A stretch of 64,000 bases of DNA from NCBI RefSeq assembly GCF_001557535.2, contig NZ_CP014306.1, positions 2,728,001-2,792,000 on the forward strand, given 5' to 3'. Below the pieces are notes generated by a model. The model searched no databases. It saw only the letters and a program-made list of their open reading frames with translations, and was not told the DNA's origin. The stretch is from Burkholderia sp. PAMC 26561 (GTDB lineage Bacteria; Pseudomonadota; Gammaproteobacteria; Burkholderiales; Burkholderiaceae). A program made the position numbers and the translations under genes. Below are positions 9,806 to 18,058 of this stretch, piece after piece (within the stretch, counting starts at the first letter, position 1; each line of letters opens with the position of its first letter).

Positions 9806-10711
9806 ATGGATCGCTTCAGGCAAATAGAGACGTTCGTGAAAGTCGCCGAGGCCGGCAGTCTTGCCGCGGCCGCGCTGGAGGAGGGCGTGTCGCCGGTGAT
9901 TCTCGGGCGGCGTATCGATGCGCTGGAAAAACGTCTGGGCGTCAAACTGATGTACCGCTCGACGCGCCGTCTGGTGGTGAGCGAGGAGGGTGCGGCATTC
10001 CTGGAACGCTGCCGCGGGCTGCTCGCCGACTGGAACCAGGCGGAAAACGAGCTCGCCGATGGCCAGCGCACCGTCGATGGTCATCTGATCGTCTCGGCGC
10101 CCGCAGCTTTCGGGCGAATGCACGTGGCGCCGCATGCCCCCGGTTTTCTCGCCGACAAACCCGCGCTGCAGATGTCGTTCAACCTGAACGACCGCGTGGC
10201 GGACCTGATCCGCGAGGGCTACGACTTGTCGATAAGAATCGGCGGCGCGGTGGACCAGAATTTCGTGGCCGTGAAGCTCGCCGAGAATCATCGCGTGGTC
10301 TGCGGCACGCCCGCGTACTTCAAGAAGCACGGCAAGCCGAAAACGCTCGATGACCTTCCGCGCCACAACTGCCTTGCATTCAACCTGCAGGGCGGCCAGA
10401 ACCGCGGCTGGTATTTCCGTCGAAACGGCAAGCTGGCGACCGTGCGCGTGTCCGGCAACCTGGATTGCAACGACGGCGAATTGCTCCATCGATGGGTATC
10501 CGAAGGCCACGGACTCGGCTGGCGCTCGACATGGGAGATCCAGCGGCAACTGGCTGCGGGCGAACTGGAAACCGTGCTGGACGAATTTGCGCTGCCTGAC
10601 TACGACATCCTCGCGGTGTATCCGCAACAGCGCTACATTCCGGCGAAAGTGCGCTACTTCATTGATTATTTGAAGAAAATCTATGCGCAGCCGGATTACT
10701 GGAGCCGCTGA
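9806..10711 (+). CDS. LysR family transcriptional regulator, divergent from gcl
   Basis: 301 residues: an N-terminal winged HTH (about residues 5-60; [19 protein letters not shown] is the recognition helix area), then an effector-binding domain with the typical VSAPAAFGR strand near residue 95. It belongs to the large CrgA/AaeR-like branch of LysR proteins. Divergent placement 155 bp from gcl suggests it controls the glyoxylate operon and itself. The effector is unknown; glyoxylate or a precursor such as allantoin-derived metabolites would be natural candidates. Confidence 0.88.
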   Translation: MDRFRQIETFVKVAEAGSLAAAALEEGVSPVILGRRIDALEKRLGVKLMYRSTRRLVVSEEGAAFLERCRGLLADWNQAENELADGQRTVDGHLIVSAPAAFGRMHVAPHAPGFLADKPALQMSFNLNDRVADLIREGYDLSIRIGGAVDQNFVAVKLAENHRVVCGTPAYFKKHGKPKTLDDLPRHNCLAFNLQGGQNRGWYFRRNGKLATVRVSGNLDCNDGELLHRWVSEGHGLGWRSTWEIQRQLAAGELETVLDEFALPDYDILAVYPQQRYIPAKVRYFIDYLKKIYAQPDYWSR

Positions 10712-10742
10712 CACTAGACCGTACCGGTTGGCTAAAAGCCTG

Positions 10743-10786
10743 TTGCCGATGCCTTGCCGATGCCTTGTTGATGCCTTGTTGATGCC
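10743..10786. repeat. Four tandem 11-bp repeats (TTGYYGATGCC)
   Basis: Four head-to-tail copies without gaps: two of TTGCCGATGCC (10743-10753, 10754-10764), then two of TTGTTGATGCC (10765-10775, 10776-10786). It lies between the LysR stop and the rpsF promoter. The 11-bp period is close to one helical turn. Confidence 0.9.
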
Positions 10787-10835
10787 TAAGCCATTGAAAA
10801 CACAGCGGAACTAAAGCGCGAAAAGCCCGATTTAG

Positions 10836-10864
10836 TTGTACGCGCATCCAGATCCGGCTATAAT
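10836..10864 (+). promoter_or_regulatory. Promoter of the rpsF operon
   Basis: A perfect -10 hexamer TATAAT (10859-10864) lies 17 bp downstream of TTGTAC (10836-10841), a partial -35. The predicted start is near 10871, giving a ~60-nt leader before rpsF. The -35 is weak, so the spacing call is less certain than the -10. Confidence 0.65.
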
Positions 10865-10929
10865 CGCTGGCTTCTCTCTTGCCGCACCGGTCCGACGCCC
10901 GGGTGGCTTTATATCCTCAAGGAGTAACA

Positions 10930-11304
10930 ATGCGTCATTACGAAATCGTATTTATCGTGCATCCGGATCAGAGCGAGCAAGTGCCCGCCATGATCGAACG
11001 GTACAAAACCACGATCACGTCGCACGGTGGTTCGATCCACCGCATCGAAGACTGGGGCCGCCGTCAGCTGGCTTACATGATCGAGAAACTCGCGAAGGCT
11101 CACTACGTGTGCATGAACATCGAATGCAGCCAGGAAACCCTGGAAGAGCTGGAGCACGCATTCAAGTTCAATGACGCAGTGCTGCGTCACCTGATCGTCA
11201 AGATGAAGAAGGCCGAAACCGGCCCGTCGCCGATGATGAAGGAAGTGCACCGCGAAGAAGCCAAGAAGGCGGCCAGCCAGCCGTCGACTGAAGCGCAGGC
11301 TTAA
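10930..11304 (+). CDS. rpsF: 30S ribosomal protein S6
   Basis: Component of the 30S platform that binds S18. 124 residues starting [19 protein letters not shown], with the usual S6 ferredoxin-like fold and the YVCMNIECS strand. The ATG at 10930 has AAGGAGT upstream; a longer in-frame extension is not used. A Lys/Glu-rich C-terminal tail ([12 protein letters not shown]) is as in other S6 proteins. First gene of rpsF-priB-rpsR-rplI. Confidence 0.98.
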   Translation: MRHYEIVFIVHPDQSEQVPAMIERYKTTITSHGGSIHRIEDWGRRQLAYMIEKLAKAHYVCMNIECSQETLEELEHAFKFNDAVLRHLIVKMKKAETGPSPMMKEVHREEAKKAASQPSTEAQA

Positions 11305-11350
11305 TTAGTCGCCTATACCTAAACATAGGCGTCAAGCCACCAGGATTTAA

Positions 11351-11650
11351 GTGAACCGGCTGCAACTGACAGCAAGCGTCGTGGAACGCGAACCGGTGCG
11401 GTACACCCCCGCCGGCGTCCCCATAGCAAGCTGCACGTTGCATCACTGTACGGAAGTTGTCGAAGCGGGCATTCCCCGCCAGATCGAGCTGACACTTCCT
11501 GCGGTAGCGGCCGGAGCTGCGAGCGGCAAGCTGGAAAGCCTTGCGATGGGCGTCGAAACGCTCTTTACAGGCTTCATGGCGAAGAAAAACCGCAACGCGC
11601 GAACCCTGGTGTTTCACATCACAGAATTGCAGGATATTGGAAAGGACTGA
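11351..11650 (+). CDS. priB: Primosomal replication protein N (PriB)
   Basis: Single-stranded-DNA-binding OB-fold protein that works with PriA and DnaT in replication restart. 99 residues with a GTG start at 11351. The family core is visible in the [21 protein letters not shown] strand pair (without its last residue) and the C-terminal [11 protein letters not shown]. The position between rpsF and rpsR is the conserved beta/gamma-proteobacterial arrangement; the stop and the rpsR ATG are 2 nt apart, so translation is coupled. Confidence 0.96.
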   Translation: MNRLQLTASVVEREPVRYTPAGVPIASCTLHHCTEVVEAGIPRQIELTLPAVAAGAASGKLESLAMGVETLFTGFMAKKNRNARTLVFHITELQDIGKD

Positions 11651-11652
11651 AC

Positions 11653-11928
11653 ATGCCCCGCCCGACTGGTAAGAAATTCGACAAACGTCGTCAGCAACAA
11701 AACCCGCTCTTCAAGCGCAAGAAGTTCTGCCGTTTCACCGCGGCCAATGTCGATTACATCGACTACAAGGACACGGACACGCTGAAGGACTTCGTTGGTG
11801 AGAACGGCAAGATCACGCCGGCTCGTCTGACTGGAACGAAGGCTCACTACCAACGTCAGCTCGACACGGCTATCAAGCGCGCCCGTTTTCTCGCGCTCCT
11901 GCCGTACACCGACCTGCACAAGGCCTAA
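11653..11928 (+). CDS. rpsR: 30S ribosomal protein S18
   Basis: 91 residues. The core motif ([18 protein letters not shown], then [18 protein letters not shown]) is standard S18, which pairs with S6 on the 30S platform. The start ATG is 2 nt after the priB stop; rplI follows 27 nt later with its own AAGGA. Confidence 0.98.
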   Translation: MPRPTGKKFDKRRQQQNPLFKRKKFCRFTAANVDYIDYKDTDTLKDFVGENGKITPARLTGTKAHYQRQLDTAIKRARFLALLPYTDLHKA

Positions 11929-11955
11929 TCAGACGACGCAATAAGGAAAAGCCAA

Positions 11956-12411
11956 ATGCAAATCATTCTTTTGGAAAAAGTCGTCAACCTGGGCAACCTC
12001 GGCGACATCGTGAAGGTCAAGGACGGTTACGCACGTAACTTCCTGATCCCGGGCAAGAAAGCTCGCCGTGCAACGAAGGACGCGATCGCGGAATTCGAAG
12101 TGCGCCGTGCGGAACTGGAAAAGGTTGCAGCTGAAAAGCTGGCAATCGCTACGGCTCAGGGCGAAAAGCTGAACGGCGCAACCGTTCAGATCTCGCAGAA
12201 GGCGGGCGTCGACGGCCGTTTGTTCGGTTCGGTGACGAACGCGGACATCGCCGACGCGCTGAAGAAGCAAGGTCTGGCAGAAGTCGAAAAGTCGCAAGTG
12301 CGTCTGGCCGACGGCCCGTTGAAGCTGGTTGGCGATCACGCTGTCCAGGTTGCATTGCACACGGACGTCGTCGTCGACGTGACGGTGTCGGTGCTGGGCG
12401 AGCACGCTTAA
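11956..12411 (+). CDS. rplI: 50S ribosomal protein L9
   Basis: 151 residues. The N-terminal rRNA-binding domain ([35 protein letters not shown]) is followed by the long connecting helix (about residues 40-75) and a C-terminal domain. Last gene of the ribosomal block; an intrinsic terminator follows 60 nt downstream. Confidence 0.98.
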   Translation: MQIILLEKVVNLGNLGDIVKVKDGYARNFLIPGKKARRATKDAIAEFEVRRAELEKVAAEKLAIATAQGEKLNGATVQISQKAGVDGRLFGSVTNADIADALKKQGLAEVEKSQVRLADGPLKLVGDHAVQVALHTDVVVDVTVSVLGEHA

Positions 12412-12470
12412 GCTTCCAGCCAGCCGGGTTGTCTCCCGGCGCTGATGCAAAAGTAAAGTGGTAAAGGAAG

Positions 12471-12502
12471 GGCGGGAACCCTCAACGGTTCCCGCCTTTT
12501 TT
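12471..12502 (+). terminator. Rho-independent terminator after rplI
   Basis: Perfect 10-bp stem GGCGGGAACC / GGTTCCCGCC with a 6-nt loop, followed by six T. It separates the ribosomal operon from dnaB. Confidence 0.95.
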
Positions 12503-12549
12503 GTTTTCTCTTCGCCCGCCGCCCCGTCATTTCGCCGATAATTGCCCCC

Positions 12550-13938
12550 ATGAACGCACCCTCGAAAGATCCGCAAATGGATGCGCTGAAGGTCCCGCCG
12601 CATTCCATCGAAGCCGAACAGTCCGTCATTGGCGGCTTGTTGCTCGACAACGCCGCGTGGGATCGCATTGCGGACTTGATGTCGCACAGCGATTTCTACC
12701 GCTACGACCACAGGATCATCTACGAGGCGATCGGCAAGCTGATTGCGACCACGCGTCCGGCCGACGTCATCACGGTCTATGAGGCGCTGACCAACACGGG
12801 CAAGGCCGAGGAAGTGGGCGGCCTCGCGTATTTGAACGCGCTGGCCCAGAACACGCCGAGCGCGGCCAACATTCGCCGGTACGCGGAAATCGTGCGCGAC
12901 CGGGCAGTTTTGCGCCGCCTGGTTTCCGTCGCCGATGAAATCTCCGCCGACGCCTTCAATCCGCAAGGCAAGGAAGTGCGCCAGTTGCTGGACGAGGCCG
13001 AGGCGAAAGTGTTCTCGATTGCGGAAAGCGGCGCGCGCGGCACGCAAGGGTTTCTTGAGATTGGCCCGCTTTTGACGGAAGTTGTCGAACGTATCGACAC
13101 GCTTTATCACACCGCGAATCCCAGCGATGTCACCGGTACACCGACGGGTTTTGTCGACCTGGACCGCATGACCTCGGGCATGCACGGCGGTGAGCTGATC
13201 ATCGTGGCAGGGCGCCCATCGATGGGTAAAACCGCTTTTTCCATGAACATCGGCGAGTATGTGGCGGTCGAGTACGGCCTGCCGGTCGCCGTGTTTTCCA
13301 TGGAAATGCCGGGCACGCAACTCACCATGCGTATGCTGGGTTCGGTCGGACGCCTCGATCAGCACCGGATGCGTACCGGCCGTCTCACGGACGAAGACTG
13401 GCCAAAGCTCACCCACGCAGTGCAAAAAATGAGTGAGGCGCAGATCTTTATCGATGAAACCGGTGGCCTCAACCCGATGGAACTGCGCTCGCGCTCGCGC
13501 CGCCTTGCGCGCCAGTGCGGCAAGCTGGGTTTGATCATCGTCGATTATTTGCAACTCATGTCGGGGTCCGGGTCGGGCGGCGAAAACCGCGCGACGGAAA
13601 TCTCGGAAATCTCGCGATCGCTCAAGAGTCTCGCAAAAGAGCTCGATGTCCCGGTGGTTGCGTTATCGCAGTTGAATCGCGGACTTGAGCAGAGGCCAAA
13701 CAAGCGTCCGATCATGTCGGATTTGCGAGAATCCGGCGCTATCGAACAGGATGCGGATGTCATTTTGTTTATTTACCGGGACGAAGTTTACAACCCCGAC
13801 AGCCCCGACAAAGGTACTGCCGAGATCATCATCGGCAAGCAGCGCAATGGCCCAATCGGGCCAGTACGTCTCACGTTCCAGGGGCAATACACGAAGTTCG
13901 AGAATTTTGCGGGCGCGCAGAATTTCTACAGCGACTAA
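12550..13938 (+). CDS. dnaB: Replicative DNA helicase DnaB
   Basis: Hexameric 5'-3' helicase of the replication fork, 462 residues. The N-terminal domain (PHSIEAEQSVIGGLLLDN) precedes the RecA-like ATPase. Walker A GRPSMGKT is near residue 221, Walker B LIIVDYLQLM near 332, and the Gln/Arg-finger motif is in SQLNRGLEQRPNKRP. The start ATG has no Shine-Dalgarno, and GATAAT ends 7 nt before it, which suggests a leaderless transcript. The rpsFR/rplI-dnaB order is conserved. Confidence 0.98.
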   Translation: MNAPSKDPQMDALKVPPHSIEAEQSVIGGLLLDNAAWDRIADLMSHSDFYRYDHRIIYEAIGKLIATTRPADVITVYEALTNTGKAEEVGGLAYLNALAQNTPSAANIRRYAEIVRDRAVLRRLVSVADEISADAFNPQGKEVRQLLDEAEAKVFSIAESGARGTQGFLEIGPLLTEVVERIDTLYHTANPSDVTGTPTGFVDLDRMTSGMHGGELIIVAGRPSMGKTAFSMNIGEYVAVEYGLPVAVFSMEMPGTQLTMRMLGSVGRLDQHRMRTGRLTDEDWPKLTHAVQKMSEAQIFIDETGGLNPMELRSRSRRLARQCGKLGLIIVDYLQLMSGSGSGGENRATEISEISRSLKSLAKELDVPVVALSQLNRGLEQRPNKRPIMSDLRESGAIEQDADVILFIYRDEVYNPDSPDKGTAEIIIGKQRNGPIGPVRLTFQGQYTKFENFAGAQNFYSD

Positions 13939-14058
13939 AGGAACTCATGTTGCAACCGCACCCGGATTGTTACCGATCAGGGTGCGGCAGCGTTCCCGCG
14001 AAGGTACAATGTGGCGGTTTTATGTCAGCCCCATTTTGAGCCACTTTCCGGGATTTTC

Positions 14059-14685
14059 ATGTTCGGTCGATTCATGCCCACCGAGGGCAAATTTTTCGAA
14101 ATCTTCAATGCGCACGCGAAGTGCATCGTTGACGCGAGCCACGAACTCGAACTGCTGATCGACAACATGGACCAGATGGAAGTCCATAAGCAGAACGTCC
14201 AGACGAACGAAAAACGTGCTGACAAGCTCACGCACGAAACCATCGACCTGTTGCACAAGACCTTCATCACGCCGCTCGATCGCGACGAAATCCACAAGCT
14301 CATCACGACCATGGACGACATCCTGGACCTGATGGAGGATGTCGCCACGGCAATCTCGCTTTACGACGTGCGCGAATCGACTGCGGAAATGAGCCAGCTC
14401 GCTCATATCTGCACGGCGACTTCCGAGCGCGTGCAGCAAGCCGTGCAACTTCTCGCGGACATGAAGCGCGCCAGCGAAATCCTGAAGATCTGCGAAGAAA
14501 TCGACCGTCTGGAGTCCGATGCGGACCGCGTACTGCGCTCGGCCATGTCCAAGCTTTTCCGCGAAGAAGATAACGTCAAGACGCTGATCAAGCTGAAGGC
14601 AATCTACGAGCTGCTCGAGACGATCACCGATAAATGCGAGGATGTCGCGAACATCATCGAAGGCATCGTGCTGGAAAACGCCTGA
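14059..14685 (+). CDS. DUF47 (PhoU-like) phosphate transport regulator
   Basis: 208 residues from ATG 14059, all-helical and PhoU-related (TIGR00153/DUF47 type). The conserved HETIDLLHKTFITPLDRDEI and DDILDLMEDVATAI segments are present. These proteins are encoded with Pit transporters and are thought to modulate them; here pit starts 29 nt downstream on the same strand. A TACAAT hexamer at 14005-14010 may be the -10 of their promoter. Confidence 0.92.
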   Translation: MFGRFMPTEGKFFEIFNAHAKCIVDASHELELLIDNMDQMEVHKQNVQTNEKRADKLTHETIDLLHKTFITPLDRDEIHKLITTMDDILDLMEDVATAISLYDVRESTAEMSQLAHICTATSERVQQAVQLLADMKRASEILKICEEIDRLESDADRVLRSAMSKLFREEDNVKTLIKLKAIYELLETITDKCEDVANIIEGIVLENA

Positions 14686-14714
14686 TTTCAGCCGCGCCAC
14701 TCACTCGATAAACG

Positions 14715-15725
14715 ATGCATTCGATTCAACTCGCCCTCTGGGCTGTCATTACGCTCGTCGTGGTCGCGCTGGTGTTCGACTTCATGAACGGTTTTCACGA
14801 CGCCGCCAACTCAATCGCAACCGTCGTCTCTACCGGCGTGCTGAAACCTCAGCAGGCCGTGGCTTTTGCTGCAGCTTTCAACGTCATCGCGTATTTCATC
14901 TTCCATTTGAAGGTCGCAGCGACCGTAGGGAAGGGAACCATCGATCCGGCAATCGTCGATCAATATGTGATCTTCGGTGCGCTGGTCGGCGCTATCGGCT
15001 GGAACATCATCACGTGGCACTATGGCATTCCGTCGAGTTCGTCGCATGCGCTGATCGGCGGCCTGGTCGGGTCTGCATGGGCCAAATCCGGCTGGGGTTC
15101 GCTTAACCTCGACGGCCTGCTCAAGACCGTTTCGTTCATCTTCATTTCGCCGCTGCTCGGCTTTGTGCTCGGGTCGCTCTTCATGCTGATCGTCTCGTGG
15201 ATGTATTTCCGAACGCCGCCGTCGAAGGTGGACCGGCGTTTCAGGCGCTTGCAGCTTGTGTCGGCGGGACTCTATAGCCTCGGGCATGGCGGTAACGACG
15301 CGCAGAAAACCATCGGCATCATCTGGATGCTGCTGATTGCGGCGGGTTATGCATCGGTTACAGCCGACGCGCCGCCAATCTGGGTGATCGGCGGATGTTA
15401 TTTGTCGATGGGACTCGGCACGCTCTTCGGCGGCTGGCGCATCGTGCGCACGATGGGGCAGAAAATCACGAAGCTGAAACCAGTCGGCGGGTTTTGCGCG
15501 GAATCGGGCGGGGCGATCACGCTGTTCGTGGCTTCGTTTCTGGGTATTCCCGTCTCGACCACCCATACGATTACCGGCGCGATCGTCGGTGTCGGCGCGA
15601 CGCAGAAGTTCAGCGCGGTGCGCTGGGGCGTGGCGGGGAACATCGTCTGGGCGTGGATTCTGACGATTCCGGCATCTGCCGCAATGGCCGCCGTTGCATG
15701 GTGGCTAGGTCGGCACTTTTTCTAA
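14715..15725 (+). CDS. pit: Inorganic phosphate transporter, Pit family
   Basis: Proton-coupled low-affinity phosphate (metal-phosphate) permease of the inner membrane, 336 residues with about ten membrane spans. Both PiT signature repeats are visible: FDFMNGFHDAANSIATVVST near residues 20-40 and the C-terminal GIPVSTTHTITGAIVGVGA; GHGGNDAQKTIG is the internal GANDxxxxxG-type motif. It follows the DUF47 gene, presumably in one operon. Confidence 0.95.
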   Translation: MHSIQLALWAVITLVVVALVFDFMNGFHDAANSIATVVSTGVLKPQQAVAFAAAFNVIAYFIFHLKVAATVGKGTIDPAIVDQYVIFGALVGAIGWNIITWHYGIPSSSSHALIGGLVGSAWAKSGWGSLNLDGLLKTVSFIFISPLLGFVLGSLFMLIVSWMYFRTPPSKVDRRFRRLQLVSAGLYSLGHGGNDAQKTIGIIWMLLIAAGYASVTADAPPIWVIGGCYLSMGLGTLFGGWRIVRTMGQKITKLKPVGGFCAESGGAITLFVASFLGIPVSTTHTITGAIVGVGATQKFSAVRWGVAGNIVWAWILTIPASAAMAAVAWWLGRHFF

Positions 15726-15751
15726 GCCGGCATGCCATCAGGCAGTTAAAG

Positions 15752-15777
15752 AAACGGGCGACATCAGTCGCCCGTTT
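15752..15777. terminator. Bidirectional terminator between pit and the SDR gene
   Basis: 11-bp perfect stem AAACGGGCGAC / GTCGCCCGTTT with a 4-nt loop, lying between convergent genes. T-rich flanks on both strands allow it to serve both. Confidence 0.85.
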
Positions 15778-15783
15778 TCGTTT

Positions 15784-16590
15784 CTAAATCAACGGTGCGC
15801 CAACGCCGTCCATCGGAATGATTGCGCCGGACACGTAGCTCGCCTGGCGGCTCGCCAGGAACAATGCAACGTTCGCGATTTCCTCCGGAGTGGCGTAGCG
15901 GCCGAGCGGCACTTTCGCCTGGCTGCGCGCCAGCGCTTCGTCGCGTGTGATGCCTTGCCGTTGGGCTTCGAGCGCGAGCGATTCCTCCACACGTTCCGTC
16001 AGGGTCGCGCCCGGGTTGATCGCGTTGATGCGAATCCCTAGTTTCGCGTAATGATGTGCGAGACCAACCGTCGCCAGCATCAGTGCCGCATTTGCCGCGC
16101 CACCGGCAATGTGAATATCGCTCGCAATCTTGCCGCCCATTCCGATGATGTTCACAACCGCGCCCGGATCGCTCTTCGGGTCCGCTTTCAGCCGCTCGGC
16201 CATTTTTTTCAGCACCGCTTGCTGCGGATAGATGCATGGGAAGTACTTGGCTTCCATCGCGGCTTTGTAGGCGTCGGCATCGAGCAGATCGGGATCGTAG
16301 CGTTTCGCCGCGCCCGCGGAATTCACAAGGATATCGATGGGGCCAAGCGCGCTCGTGGCTTCCTCCACCACATCCTGCACGCTGTGCGCTTCGTGAAGGT
16401 CGGCGCGTGCGAGATGCACGTGGTGTCCGTGCTGCGCCAGCTGTTCGCGGGCGCGCGCCAGGTTCGCTGCATCGCGCGAAACGATCGCGACGCGCGCACC
16501 TTCCGCTGCAAATGCCTGCGCGCATGCGAAGCCGATGCCCTTGCTGCCGCCCGTGATGAGCACGACTTTCCCGGCAAGTCCCAGGTCCAT
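15784..16590 (-). CDS. SDR-fold protein lacking the canonical YxxxK pair
   Basis: 268 residues from ATG 16590. The Rossmann motif TGGSKGIG and the downstream NSAG and INPGAT motifs place it in the classical short-chain dehydrogenase/reductase family. However, where SDRs have Tyr-x-x-x-Lys this protein reads DIHIAGGAANAALML, aligning Gly and Asn at the Tyr and Lys positions. It may therefore have another proton donor, bind cofactor without redox chemistry, or use a different catalytic set. It is single and convergent with pit, with its substrate unknown. Similarity in the flanks is strong enough that family membership is not in doubt. Confidence 0.85.
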   Translation of the reverse strand: MDLGLAGKVVLITGGSKGIGFACAQAFAAEGARVAIVSRDAANLARAREQLAQHGHHVHLARADLHEAHSVQDVVEEATSALGPIDILVNSAGAAKRYDPDLLDADAYKAAMEAKYFPCIYPQQAVLKKMAERLKADPKSDPGAVVNIIGMGGKIASDIHIAGGAANAALMLATVGLAHHYAKLGIRINAINPGATLTERVEESLALEAQRQGITRDEALARSQAKVPLGRYATPEEIANVALFLASRQASYVSGAIIPMDGVGAPLI

Positions 16591-16732
16591 GAGGTCACTC
16601 CTTATCGAGGCTGATTGCGATTCTTCGACGCTTGGCAATCGATGCTGGCAAGCGTTTGACAACACACGATAGCAGAGGCCGCCGGGGTGTGCGCGTCAGG
16701 AGATGTGTGGAGAGGCGTGCGTCGTTCGCGGC

Positions 16733-17857
16733 TCAGTAGCCGCCGTTGGCAAACTTTGCGATGGGGTCATCGGCGGCGGCGGGGCGCGTGGGCACGAGCG
16801 GATTCGTCGACGCACGCATTACGTGGACGGCCGGGTCCGAAGCTGGAATGCGCGCCACGGACGATGGCTGTTGTTCCTGCACCGCGCGTACTTGTTGGGC
16901 CGCGAGGCGGGCGGTCGGCGGCGGTGGTTCGAAGGCATCGGCGGCGGCGGCGATGGGGTCCGGCGCATTCGATGCTTTAGCGATTGCGCTCGATTCCGCT
17001 TGCGGCTGCCGAACTGGCGAGGTTGCGTTGGCCGCCAGCGCCTGACGTTGCGCGGCGGAAAGCGCGGACGGCGGAGGTTCGAACGGATCGACGCTCGCAC
17101 GTGCGGTAGACACAGCCGGCGAAACCGCGCCGGCTGATTGCGCTTGTCGCTGAGCGGCAGACAACACCGGCGGCGGAGGTTCGAACGCGTCAACCGCGTT
17201 GGTACTGTTCGGCGCCGCCGCGACTTGTGCAGGCGCAGACCGGCTGGCAGCGCCATCGGACGGAGCGGGAACGGGCGACGCCAGATACGTCGGTGAATCG
17301 AAAGGCGCTGGAGCCGACTTAGGCGCGGCGACGCGGCGGATGCCATCGAAGCGCTTCGCCCAGTAGGGGTTCGTCAGATAATCAAGCCGGACCGTGCCGC
17401 CGGTGGATGGCGCATTCACGAAGCGCAGCTTGCCCACGTAGATCCCGACATGCGAATGCGCGCGTCCGGTCGTGTTGAAGAAGATCAGGTCGCCGGGTGC
17501 GACTTCGTCTGGTTCGATGGACTCGCCGCGCCCGCTCATGTCAGCGGTCGTGCGTGGCAGGTTGACCGAGGCGGCGCGGTCGACCACGTACCGAACCAGT
17601 CCGCTGCAATCAAAACCGGCTTCCGGTGTATTCCCGCCCCAGCGATACGGCACGCCGACAAGCGCCATTGCCTGAATGGAAATTTCCTCGCGCCCCACGC
17701 TGTGATCGACGAAGTTTGGAAACCCGGATGGCTTGGCAAAAGTGCGGTTTGCAGCAGTCGTATTCGATTCGGCCGGCGCGCGCGATATCCGCTGCGGCGC
17801 GCTGGAGCAGGCGGCAACGAGAAAGGTGACGAGCAGCAGTGACCAGAATCGGCGCAT
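16733..17857 (-). CDS. NlpC/P60 peptidoglycan hydrolase lipoprotein with FEPPP-repeat tail
   Basis: 374 residues. A lipoprotein signal peptide ends at Cys17 (FLVAAC). The NlpC/P60 domain spans about residues 55-175: catalytic Cys84 in GFDCSGLVRY and His136 in HSHVGIYVGK. Family members cut gamma-D-Glu-diaminopimelate or similar peptide bonds in peptidoglycan. The C-terminal ~190 residues are low-complexity, Ala/Pro-rich, with three copies of a unit built on DxFEPPPxxLSAAQRQA, unlike most NlpC lipoproteins such as Spr/MepS. The tail may span periplasm or bind the wall; this is inference. Confidence 0.88.
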   Translation of the reverse strand: MRRFWSLLLVTFLVAACSSAPQRISRAPAESNTTAANRTFAKPSGFPNFVDHSVGREEISIQAMALVGVPYRWGGNTPEAGFDCSGLVRYVVDRAASVNLPRTTADMSGRGESIEPDEVAPGDLIFFNTTGRAHSHVGIYVGKLRFVNAPSTGGTVRLDYLTNPYWAKRFDGIRRVAAPKSAPAPFDSPTYLASPVPAPSDGAASRSAPAQVAAAPNSTNAVDAFEPPPPVLSAAQRQAQSAGAVSPAVSTARASVDPFEPPPSALSAAQRQALAANATSPVRQPQAESSAIAKASNAPDPIAAAADAFEPPPPTARLAAQQVRAVQEQQPSSVARIPASDPAVHVMRASTNPLVPTRPAAADDPIAKFANGGY

Positions 17858-18004
17858 TCGAAAAGGCGAGCGGACCGCTCACCGTGATGACGGTCTCGCG
17901 ATACTAGCCCGTCAGATGGGGCTCCGGCAAGTTTTGTTGATAAGTCACTTTAGGTTAACGTTGTAAGTGCGGTTGCATACGACGTCGGTTTAGAGAAAAA
18001 ACCA

Positions 18005-18039
18005 CAAAAAAAGCCCGGCAAGCGATGCTTGCCGGGCTT
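18005..18039 (-). terminator. Rho-independent terminator of the PhoH gene
   Basis: 13-bp perfect stem AAGCCCGGCAAGC / GCTTGCCGGGCTT with a 3-nt loop, followed on the minus strand by a T run. It begins 20 nt after the phoH stop. Confidence 0.93.
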
Positions 18040-18058
18040 TCGGACAGTGGGTGAAACT

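Noticed and set aside
11929..13554. Long minus-strand open frame (541 codons) opposite rplI and dnaB
   Set aside because: Shadow of rplI and dnaB, spans a terminator and shows no family features.
13956..13987. Hairpin after dnaB (CCGCACCC / GGGTGCGG)
   Set aside because: 8-bp stem with a 16-base loop and no T run; not called as a terminator.
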